Source: Pseudanabaena sp. PCC 6802
GTDB lineage: Bacteria; Cyanobacteriota; Cyanobacteriia; Pseudanabaenales; Pseudanabaenaceae
Direction: 5' to 3'
Assembly (NCBI RefSeq): GCF_000332175.1
Contig: NZ_KB235910.1
Span: 798,278 to 862,277, forward strand
Length of the DNA stretch: 64,000 bases
Positions 55,910-63,004 of the stretch are shown one piece after another. A program made the position numbers and the translations under genes. The notes under the pieces were generated by a model. That model saw nothing but the letters and a program-made list of their open reading frames with translations, searched no databases and was not told where the DNA came from. The first letter of the stretch is position 1; every line of letters starts with the position of its first letter.

Positions 55910-56748
55910 AGAAGGCGATCGGGATCTTCACCCAAGGCCCGCAGTCTTGCCGCAAGGCGCTCTGCACGTTGTTGTTCGGCATCTGCACGCTGTTGTTCGG
56001 CATCTGCACGCTGTTGTTCGGCATCTGCGCGTTGCTGTGCCATACCTTGCCCCTCTGCACCCGTGGGAATAATCTGGCCATCGCGATCGCACCAGCGCAG
56101 CCATAACCTTGTCACTTCCTCTTCAAACTGCCCTTCCCATAGCGTCAGTCCCAGACCAATTCTCTCTAACTGGATGCATTGTCCCACTGTAGCAATGCCT
56201 TGAGGTGGAGTGAGTTCTGTATAGCCAATGGGAGAGATCTTCCACACGCGCAGCAGCGCTCCATTCATCTCATGTTTGCCTTGAATCTGTTGTAACGGAT
56301 CGAACACAACATAGTAAGGTACGCCAATTTGAGCGTAGATATCCTTCTTACAAGCGGTTTTACCTCTCTGCTGCGATTCCCTACTCAAAGTCAACTCATC
56401 ACCCTTGGCATTAGAGGCAATTTCAATGCATACTTCTGGAACCTTACCAAACTCCCATAAAAAATAAGAACGATTGCGTCGCTGAGACAGGTCTTCAGGG
56501 CGCTGCACGTTCAAGCTCAGAAGTACGTCTGGAACAATTGGCTCTCCCTTGAGCTTATAGAATAAACCTACATTGGCATCGGCAATAAATGGCAGCGGTA
56601 ATGCCTTAGAACTGTAAAGCGGCTCGACCAGCAACCGTTGCTGCTGTGCCGATTGGAAATTATCCACCGGGGTATCGTCCTCAATCACAAGATGGCTAAT
56701 GTCAAGCTCAGCGATCGTTTCTTCAGTGTCAAGAAGCTGGGAAGTCAT
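55906..56748 (-). CDS. Uma2-family putative endonuclease with heptad tail
   Basis: Uma2 (DUF820) proteins are PD-(D/E)XK nucleases that are very numerous in cyanobacteria and of unknown role. The 280-residue protein has PDVLLSLNVQRPEDLS, YFLWEFGKVPEVCIEIAS with the active-site E and KGDELT, and YAQIGVPYYVVFDP. The tail repeats the heptad DAEQQRA three times in exact 21-bp DNA repeats (about 55960-56035), then RLAARLRALGEDPD, as in many family members. Confidence 0.9.
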   Translation of the reverse strand: MTSQLLDTEETIAELDISHLVIEDDTPVDNFQSAQQQRLLVEPLYSSKALPLPFIADANVGLFYKLKGEPIVPDVLLSLNVQRPEDLSQRRNRSYFLWEFGKVPEVCIEIASNAKGDELTLSRESQQRGKTACKKDIYAQIGVPYYVVFDPLQQIQGKHEMNGALLRVWKISPIGYTELTPPQGIATVGQCIQLERIGLGLTLWEGQFEEEVTRLWLRWCDRDGQIIPTGAEGQGMAQQRADAEQQRADAEQQRADAEQQRAERLAARLRALGEDPDRLL

Positions 56749-56890
56749 AGGCTGCGCCAGAACAACGGATCGATATTATTATAGCTATACCCTTTGTATT
56801 GCAATAGCTCGTATTCCGAAATTACGGATGCATGGGGAGCGTGAGATCTTAAGCTCAGTATAATAAGAACATGTTTTTGAACTGTTTCGT

Positions 56891-57007
56891 GTGGCTAAGG
56901 ATCGCTTTCACCAAATTGTTAAAGTGAATTTGATTCACAACGGGCGGACTATTAGCCATGACCCGTTACAGATAAAAGTCGGTGGGGTCGAGATCGAAAA
57001 ATTATGA
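56891..57007 (+). pseudogene. xisH: N-terminal remnant of xisH
   Basis: From the GTG at 56891, 38 codons read VAKDRFHQIVKVNLIHNG then RTISHDPLQIKVGGVEIEKL and a TGA. This matches the N-terminus of XisH, an endonuclease-like protein needed for excision of the fdxN element in Anabaena, where family members start AKDxFHxxVKxALxxDGWTITHDP. The remaining catalytic part is absent. Its TGA overlaps the ATG of the next gene (ATGA). Either a deletion joined the two or this short peptide now serves as a translated leader. Confidence 0.75.
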
Positions 57008-58263
57008 CAAGAATACTAGCGCTTTTACTAAGCTTAAGCTTAGTTTTAGTCAGTTGTGGCAGCACTCCCAATGATGGCAAAACCCACATTACCCTATGGC
57101 AGGGTATTAACCCGCCGACTAATCGCGAGGTACTCCAGAAATTAGTCGATCGCTTTAATCGCAGTCAGAACGAAGTCTTTGTGGAATCTATCTACGCCGG
57201 ACAAAGCGACCAGCAAATTCCCAAGATTCTCTCCGCTGTAGTTGGTAATGCTGCCCCCGACTTACTTTGGTACACTCCTACACTCACAGGACGATTGGTG
57301 GAGTTGGATGCGATTCGTCCCCTGGACGATCTGTTGGCGAAATCTCCCCTGCGCGATCGCATCGATCCGGCAATGTTATCGACAATGCAATGGCGCAATC
57401 GCATCTGGTCAGTGCCTTTTGCTACCAATAATATCGGTATTTTCTATCGCCCCAGTTTATTTAAGGCAGCAGGCATTGAGAAATTACCTCAAAACTGGAC
57501 GGAACTGCGTCAGGTAGCTCGGAAACTCACGTTAGATCGAGATGGAGATGGACGTATCGACCAACGGGGCATATTTCTACCGCTGGGCAAAGGTGAGTTT
57601 ACAGTATTCATCTGGACTCCATTCCTTTGGAGTGCGGGAGGAGATCTTTTCAAAGGCGATCGGCCACAATTAGCAACGCCAGAAGCCCAGACCGCTTTGC
57701 AGTTATGGCAGGATCTAGTTCGCGATAACTCCGCCATGCTCTCCCAACCGGAGAGAGGTTATGAAGAGGATAATTTTGTCTCAGGCAAAGTAGCAATGCA
57801 AATTAGTGGTTCTTGGGCGTTACGGTTTATGAGTCAGAAGAAAATCGACTTCGATGTCATGCCGATTCCCCAGGATCGCTATCCTGCTACCACTATGGGG
57901 GGTGAAAATTTATTTCTATTGAAAAGCACGCCCGAACGAGAAGCCGCTGCTTGGAAATTCGCTGAATTTGTAATTGGAGAAGAGTTTCAAACAGAATGGG
58001 CGAGACAAACTGGATATTTGCCCATTAACTTAGATGCACAACGCAGTTCGGCGTATGCTGCCTACGTATCTCAGCAACCAGCAGTTGAGGTATTCCTTAA
58101 CCAAATGCGATCGGCTAAATCTCGCCCACTGTCGCCTGAATATCCGCGCATTTCTGAGAGTATTGGTCGAGCGATCGAGGCAACTTTATTACAAAAGAGA
58201 AGCCCTGCTGAAGCTCTAGCAGAAGCTCAGCGCAATTTGGATCTAGCTCTGGGCAAGCCCTAA
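57004..58263 (+). CDS. ABC transporter sugar-binding lipoprotein (family 1)
   Basis: The 419-residue lipoprotein (lipobox LVLVSCGST, Cys18) is a type 1 extracellular solute-binding protein: ITLWQGINPPTNREVLQKLV, DRFNRSQNEVFVE, APDLLWYTPTLTGRL, FVSGKVAMQISGSWAL, WKFAEFVIGEEFQTEW. Such proteins deliver sugars, glycerol phosphate or glucosylglycerol-type solutes. Permease and ATPase genes are not adjacent. The ATG lies inside the stop of the xisH remnant (ATGA). The stop is one base from the convergent gene. Confidence 0.9.
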   Translation: MTRILALLLSLSLVLVSCGSTPNDGKTHITLWQGINPPTNREVLQKLVDRFNRSQNEVFVESIYAGQSDQQIPKILSAVVGNAAPDLLWYTPTLTGRLVELDAIRPLDDLLAKSPLRDRIDPAMLSTMQWRNRIWSVPFATNNIGIFYRPSLFKAAGIEKLPQNWTELRQVARKLTLDRDGDGRIDQRGIFLPLGKGEFTVFIWTPFLWSAGGDLFKGDRPQLATPEAQTALQLWQDLVRDNSAMLSQPERGYEEDNFVSGKVAMQISGSWALRFMSQKKIDFDVMPIPQDRYPATTMGGENLFLLKSTPEREAAAWKFAEFVIGEEFQTEWARQTGYLPINLDAQRSSAYAAYVSQQPAVEVFLNQMRSAKSRPLSPEYPRISESIGRAIEATLLQKRSPAEALAEAQRNLDLALGKP

Positions 58264-58842
58264 TTATTTGCCCATCTTGCGCTTTAACCGTTCTAGCTCT
58301 TCGTCCATTTCCCAACGGCGAAACTGCTGTTCTAAGGGATCGTCTGTTCCCTGCGATGGGGTATGAAGATTTTCCCAGTTAAAAGAAGTACTGGCTCGCT
58401 CGCTCGCTTGAGATTGGGACTTAGTTTTAGCAGCTTCGGCGATCTTGGTACGAACTTCCTGCATCCTTGACTGGATCTGGCTTTGTAGATCGGCAGTTTG
58501 GCTAATGCGCTGCTTGATCAGCTCCATTTGTGCCCACACCTGGTTGCCTTGCTTTAATAATGCCGCTTCCCGTTCTTTGGCAGCACTGGCTAAGTCCTGG
58601 CGATTGGCATCGCTAGCTTTCTTGGCGCGTTCGTGCCAGATCCTGATATCGTCAGCGATCGCTAAAATCCGATCCTGTAACTGTTTTTCCTGCGTGCGAA
58701 AACTAGCAATTAGTTTTGCCACTTCTGACTCTTGCTGGGTCAGTTTTTCTTCTAAGATCTGCAACTCAATTTGAGGATTATTGCGAATATATTCCTCTAG
58801 CCGAGTCTCAAGAAAGCGTGAAATATCATCAAGGAGTCCCAT
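58264..58842 (-). CDS. Coiled-coil protein, TIGR04376-like, PspA-resembling
   Basis: The 192-residue protein starts MGLLDDISRFLETRLEEYIR and is helical to about residue 145, then has a linker and a final acidic-basic helix (EMDEELERLKRKMGK). This fits a cyanobacterial family catalogued as TIGR04376, recalled from memory. The MGLLDxISxFL start and heptads resemble PspA/Vipp1, including REAALLKQGN, but the AEDPEKIL motif is missing. It is directly downstream of the gene at 58843 (adjacent coordinates). Confidence 0.7.
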   Translation of the reverse strand: MGLLDDISRFLETRLEEYIRNNPQIELQILEEKLTQQESEVAKLIASFRTQEKQLQDRILAIADDIRIWHERAKKASDANRQDLASAAKEREAALLKQGNQVWAQMELIKQRISQTADLQSQIQSRMQEVRTKIAEAAKTKSQSQASERASTSFNWENLHTPSQGTDDPLEQQFRRWEMDEELERLKRKMGK

Positions 58843-59937
58843 TTAGAACTTTTGCCCCACAAATACAGACCTGGTTTCATTACCGCGTTTCAAAATTGCC
58901 TCCTGTTGCGTAATGCGGCTGAGCACCCACCCGCTGCCAGCAACTTGACTCCCCACCCGTACAGACTGTACGGAACCATTAATATCAAACATAGCAGAAG
59001 ACTGCTCGCCCACATCAAGTATACCTATCAGGGTATTGGAGGGGGCGATCGCTACCGGAGAGGGAGCAGGCAGTGCGATCGCAGGTGCGGGACTGGCAAT
59101 GGCAGGGGCAGGACCAGGAGCAGGAGCGATCGCGGTGGGAGTGGTGGTGGGCGGAAGTCCCACAGGAGCAGCCGGAGTAGGTGGCTGATAGACGGGAACG
59201 TAGATGGGTTGAACCCCATTACCTATTTGCTGGCCGTTATTAGTTAGAGGGGGCAACAAGGGCAAGTTGGAGAGATTTAACCCAGGCTGTGTGGGATTAG
59301 CTGCAACGCTTTTCTCTTTTTCTTTATTGGAGATCGCAATAAATGATTGTCTAACTTCTTCCGCAAATTGAGCGGTGTCAGGTTCTGGTTGTGTTGGTGG
59401 GGCTACCGCTACTGGTTTTTGGGTGCTAGAGCTAGCCAAGCCATACCTGAACGTCCACAGGCCAGCAACAAAAATGACCGACGTGCAAGCAGCGATCGTC
59501 AGCCCCCTCTCAAGTAAAAAGCGGTTTGGGCGGTGCTGCGGCTCTGCTTGTAAAGGCTTTTGAGGTGGAGAGAAGTACTCTGCTTCACTAATAGCCTGCC
59601 GATTTAATTGCTCCAACCAAAGCACATCCTCTGAAGAGAGCGGAGGTACTGTTAGGGCAGGTAAATCGAGCTTAGCAATGCTAACTGTATCGGATGGAAG
59701 TAACTGAGGAGTTTTGGTATCGCCAGTTATGCCATTTGTATTGTTGGTGCTTGGATTTGCGGTCGCAGGCTTCCTGAGCTTAGTGGATACAAGCACTCCT
59801 TTGGCGGTGTTTTCAACGCTCAAAATATGCTCTACTTCCCCAAATAAAGCATCCATGAGACCATCGGCATGATCCTCATAGGCATCTATATCTTCGGTGA
59901 TATATAACTCTTCTGGAATATCGATATCTGTTAGCAT
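58843..59937 (-). CDS. Membrane protein with GspC/PilP-like C-terminal domain
   Basis: The 364-residue protein has an acidic N-terminus (IDIPEELYITEDIDAYEDHA), one helix (about 144-166), a long Pro/Ala/Thr-rich linker (about 235-305) and a compact C-terminal domain (LIGILDVGEQSSAMFDINGS, VRVGSQVAGSGWVLSRITQQ, AILKRGNETRSVFVG). That last domain has the pattern of GspC/PilP homology regions, which contact secretins; this is inferred from pattern. It is in an operon with the coiled-coil gene. A role with PilQ would be plausible, but the pil cluster is 25 kb away. Confidence 0.6.
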   Translation of the reverse strand: MLTDIDIPEELYITEDIDAYEDHADGLMDALFGEVEHILSVENTAKGVLVSTKLRKPATANPSTNNTNGITGDTKTPQLLPSDTVSIAKLDLPALTVPPLSSEDVLWLEQLNRQAISEAEYFSPPQKPLQAEPQHRPNRFLLERGLTIAACTSVIFVAGLWTFRYGLASSSTQKPVAVAPPTQPEPDTAQFAEEVRQSFIAISNKEKEKSVAANPTQPGLNLSNLPLLPPLTNNGQQIGNGVQPIYVPVYQPPTPAAPVGLPPTTTPTAIAPAPGPAPAIASPAPAIALPAPSPVAIAPSNTLIGILDVGEQSSAMFDINGSVQSVRVGSQVAGSGWVLSRITQQEAILKRGNETRSVFVGQKF

Positions 59938-60043
59938 GTCAAAAACTCACTCGTCAAACCACATTGAGAACCAGCGATCGTATATAGCTTTCAGCGGTAG
60001 GCTTTCAGCGGTCAGCTTTTAAAAAGCTTTGCTGCCAGCACTT

Positions 60044-60157
60044 TATAGCGTTTTTCAATTGAGAACAGGTTTTATTGACGGGGTGAAGGGGTTCCACCCC
60101 TTCTTGGGGGCGTTGCCCCCAAACCCCCTTCTCGTTTTCATCTGAAAACCGCTATAG
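60044..60157. repeat. Family B palindromic repeat, copy 4
   Basis: Complete unit from TATAGCGTTTTTCAATTG to TCTGAAAACCGCTATAG, with hairpins GGGGTTCCACCCC and GGGGGCGTTGCCCCC. The two ends form an inverted repeat. Confidence 0.9.
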
Positions 60158-60301
60158 TACGGCTCTATTGGCAATCTGCTATATAAAGACTAAGGCCTTG
60201 GCAGGGTAGGATATCACAATTTGTTGATTAAGAACAGGTGGTAGGCCAAAAGTTTTATTTTACGAAAGATAGGCGATCGCGCCTCACCGCCCAACTGGTA
60301 A

Positions 60302-60413
60302 TACCAATTCCCTAAAAAAGCTCTCCTGTAAACCTTGCAACTAGAAGTTGCGGCTACATACACAAAGTCTGTTTGCGCGGACTCCAATTTTTGGCAATAC
60401 TCGATTTGGTAGG
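60302..60413. repeat. Family C repeat, copy 3 (inverted core)
   Basis: The core GCAACTAGAAGTTGCGGC and TACACAAAGTCTGTTTGCGC is the reverse complement of that at 45938-46051. The unit ends in GATTTGGTA at about 60413. Confidence 0.6.
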
Positions 60414-60447
60414 AAATAGCAGCAAACTTTCGCTGGCTGCAGGGCTA

Positions 60448-60538
60448 ATTGCTCCGGCAATAATACAGCCTGCATTTTTTAGGTAGTGACCCTTGAAACA
60501 ACCGTATCTCCTGTAATATCTCAGGTTGCCGGAGCAAT
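60448..60538. mobile_element. 91-bp MITE-like element
   Basis: Perfect 13-bp terminal inverted repeats (ATTGCTCCGGCAA at 60448-60460 and its complement at 60526-60538) enclose 65 bp without coding potential. A single copy is seen in the window, and no clear target duplication is visible. Confidence 0.55.
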
Positions 60539-60628
60539 AATACCAATTTGAATAGTAATCACAACAGATCGCAAATTTTTGTGAAGAAGCATTGATTTTC
60601 ATTCAACCAGAGATCGAGGTCGTTTTGC

Positions 60629-61029
60629 TATAGCGTTTTTTAATCTCTGAGGGTTAAATTCCCCGTTGCTTGCAGCGTGATATAATTTGCTCGGTTTTAC
60701 AGCCCGCCGATTGAGAGTAAAAGTCAGGCTTTGTCGGGACCTCCAAAGTTCGGGAAGTGTTTTCAAGGTTTATGTCTTGGATCAATTTGTACCCAGGGAC
60801 TCTGGGGAATAGAAAATGCCTGTAGAGCCGTTCTGTCGGGGAGTGCGTCATGGGATGCTTCTAGATAAGTGGTGATGAGCCAGGAATACCCAATCGTGAG
60901 GTTGGGATGCCCCGTCCGCTTGCGGCGGGGAGGATGTCACTTGAGAACAGTATTGTCGGGGTGAAGGAGTGGAAGCCCTTCTTAGGGGGCAACGCCCCCC
61001 CTTCTCGTTTTCATCTGAAAGCCGCTATA
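60629..61029. repeat. Family B palindromic repeat, copy 5, split by an inserted element
   Basis: TATAGCGTTTTTT at 60629-60641 and CACTTGAGAACAG from 60939 join into the normal left end of a family B unit when about 300 bp between them is removed. The right part runs to CTGAAAGCCGCTATA. Confidence 0.75.
60641..60939 (+). mobile_element. IS200/IS605-like non-coding element (remnant or PATE)
   Basis: The right end has a hairpin CCCCG-T-CCG-CTTG-CGG-CGGGG (60910-60930) with one bulged T, then AGGATGTCA, the usual layout of IS200/IS605 right ends. Near the left end is a second hairpin CGTTG-CTTG-CAGCG (60664-60677) with the same CTTG loop. No tnpA or tnpB gene is present in 300 bp. It may be a deletion derivative or a palindrome-associated element moved by a transposase in trans. 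Confidence 0.65.
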
Positions 61030-61081
61030 TATAGCATTAGAGATCGAGCAATACTCGCAAGAACCAGAAGCACTAATTCGT

Positions 61082-61753
61082 ATGCCTTTTGAACTGGATC
61101 ATCTATTCATTTGTACTAATATTGGCGCGCCAGCAGCCGATCGCCTGGTGTCTTTTGGGTTAACCGAAGGCACATCCAACATTCATGCTGGCCAGGGAAC
61201 CGCCAATCGCCGCTTTTTCTTCCACAATTGTATGTTGGAACTGCTTTGGGTGCACAGTTCAGAGGAAGCACAGTCGGAAGTCACCCGCCCCATGTATCTT
61301 TGGGAGAGATGGCGCGATCGCGATCGTACCGCCTGTCCTTTTGGAGTTTGCTTCCACCCAACACCCCATTCTACTGATCCCCTCCCTTTCCCAACATGGA
61401 CGTATCGTCCTGCTTATTTGCCACCTCCACTCAGTATTTCTGTGGCGACGAATGCAACTGTATTGACGGAACCGATGTTATTCTATCTTGCCTTTAGGAA
61501 GCGTCAAGATGCTTATCCCGAAGAGCAGCAGGAACTATTGCGACATGCCGTAGCTTTCTGGGAGATAACTCGTGTAACGCTTGCTAGTCCTCATGCGGAC
61601 TGCCTTTCTCCGGAACTGCAATCTGCGATCGCCAGCAATTTGATTCAACTGCGACAGGGAGAAACCTATCTGATGGAACTTGGCTTTGACGGTGAAATGC
61701 AAGGACGGCAAGCAGATTTCCGACCAGAGCTACCATTGATTCTGTATTGGTAA
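61082..61753 (+). CDS. VOC/glyoxalase-like protein
   Basis: The 223-residue protein begins with a beta-alpha-beta-beta-beta start typical of the vicinal oxygen chelate fold (FELDHLFICTNIGAPAADRL, NRRFFFHNCMLELLWV with a metal-type Glu). The C-terminal half (LLRHAVAFWEITRVTLASP, TYLMELGFDGEMQGRQADF) appears to be a degenerate second module. Substrate is unknown. It follows the repeat-rich region and likely starts a separate transcript. Confidence 0.75.
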   Translation: MPFELDHLFICTNIGAPAADRLVSFGLTEGTSNIHAGQGTANRRFFFHNCMLELLWVHSSEEAQSEVTRPMYLWERWRDRDRTACPFGVCFHPTPHSTDPLPFPTWTYRPAYLPPPLSISVATNATVLTEPMLFYLAFRKRQDAYPEEQQELLRHAVAFWEITRVTLASPHADCLSPELQSAIASNLIQLRQGETYLMELGFDGEMQGRQADFRPELPLILYW

Positions 61754-61763
61754 AGTTTGCCGC

Positions 61764-62687
61764 CTATATAATCTTGTTCAGATATTCGATCAAAAATTCC
61801 GGTTTTGCTGATTCAATCTGAACTCTACTCATCGGAATAAACCCTTTAAATACTGGCTCAACCGAAGGGCTGGACGAAAATATAAAGCCATCACAAGAAG
61901 TCGTGCCGTAATCGAAATCAGACGATACTTCAATTCTATAATTGAAATTTGCAAGCTGTTCTATAACGTCAAAATGCAGTTGCTGCGAATGCGTTGAAAT
62001 AAAGAGATAGTTTATATTTTTATTTGTTAATGATTTAGAGCAACCTTTCAGCATCTCCAATTCATATCCCTGGATATCAGAGTGAAGTATGTCAATCTTT
62101 TGTATTTCTCTTTCCGCTAAATATTTGTCAACCTCAAACTGCCCGTTACCGACAAAGGCATTTACAAATTCACCAACGAAACCGTTGAGCGTAAAATTAT
62201 GCTTCCCTGCATTTAGATTTTCTAGTTCCGGCTCCACTAAGTGAACTTTCGCATCAGGATATACTTTCTTCAGCCACATTGAGTAATGCCCCCAATAAGC
62301 CCCTAATTCGAGCATTATCGGCGAAGCTGGGAGGCTGTTCAATACTTCTTGAAATACAAATTCTTCCAGCGGTTCGTGAACTCCGCGATTTATTGAGAGA
62401 ATCCAACTGAACTTACCGTAGTAGGCATAAGAACCAGAAACCGGAACCTTTAGCCCGTTGTGAAGATAAACATAACTTCCGTCCACAAATCCCGCGCGGG
62501 GATCTCTTCGTATGGCAAGGTTAAGCGGGTCTGAAACAATTTCTCGAAATCGTCCCATAAAGTCAGTATCTTCAGCTTTCTTTCCCATATGTTCGCCTTT
62601 TGTAGTTAAAGTTGATAGCAGTCTGTGAAGAACCCAAAGTAATGCAGAGGCTTCTTCGCCAAGATCGAGAACTAGTTTAACATCCAA
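61764..62687 (-). CDS. FkbM-family methyltransferase
   Basis: The 307-residue protein has the SAM-binding motif MLELGAYWGHYSMWLK (about 134), VHLVEPELENLNAGKHNFTLN and DILHSDIQGYELEMLKG, all typical of FkbM methyltransferases, which often modify glycans or secondary metabolites. Its codons look more A/T-rich than the neighbours (many Lys, Asn and Ile), consistent with acquisition. It is convergent with the VOC gene, 10 bp away. The start could be internal (MGKKAEDTDFMGRF). Confidence 0.85.
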   Translation of the reverse strand: MDVKLVLDLGEEASALLWVLHRLLSTLTTKGEHMGKKAEDTDFMGRFREIVSDPLNLAIRRDPRAGFVDGSYVYLHNGLKVPVSGSYAYYGKFSWILSINRGVHEPLEEFVFQEVLNSLPASPIMLELGAYWGHYSMWLKKVYPDAKVHLVEPELENLNAGKHNFTLNGFVGEFVNAFVGNGQFEVDKYLAEREIQKIDILHSDIQGYELEMLKGCSKSLTNKNINYLFISTHSQQLHFDVIEQLANFNYRIEVSSDFDYGTTSCDGFIFSSSPSVEPVFKGFIPMSRVQIESAKPEFLIEYLNKII

Positions 62688-63004
62688 CAGTCAGACTTGA
62701 CGTTGAAGTTGTTACAACCCCCATTAACGATAATTGAGCTTCTGCCGATTCTAGAGGTATAGCGGTTTTCAGATGAAAACGAGAAGGGGGTTTGGGGGCG
62801 TTGCCCCCAAGAAGGGGTGGAACCCCTTCACCCCATCAATAAAACCCGTTCTCAATTGAAAAGTGCTATATTGCCTCAATGGTATTTGAGGGTAAGTTTG
62901 ACTTTAGAGCGCAGAGCTGTAATCCCCAATTGCCCTTCTCATCAAAATTGCGATTCGCAACCTTATGGGTTAGAATAGCGCGGTGAGGGTTGCGATCGAA
63001 CAAT
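62688..63004. other. Intergenic stretch with a family B repeat
   Basis: Contains only the family B copy at 62758-62871 and promoter-type sequence for the divergent genes. Nothing else is seen. Confidence 0.6.
62758..62871. repeat. Family B palindromic repeat, copy 6
   Basis: Complete unit, inverted relative to copy 4 and nearly its reverse complement: TATAGCGGTTTTCAGATG to AATTGAAAAGTGCTATAT. Confidence 0.9.

Larger units (their letters stand above)
59938..61081. other. 1.1-kb intergenic region filled with nested repeats
   Basis: No credible gene is present; the open frames here lie across palindromes. It contains a small direct repeat CTTTCAGCGGT (59987-60018), a family B copy (60044-60157), a family C fragment (about 60302-60413), a 91-bp inverted-repeat element (60448-60538), and a second family B copy interrupted by an IS200/IS605-like non-coding element (60629-61029). 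Confidence 0.75.

Noticed and set aside
60354-60851. Two minus-strand open frames of 82 and 65 codons
   Set aside because: They run across the family C fragment, the 91-bp inverted repeat and the IS605-like element, with no ribosome site and no recognisable protein.
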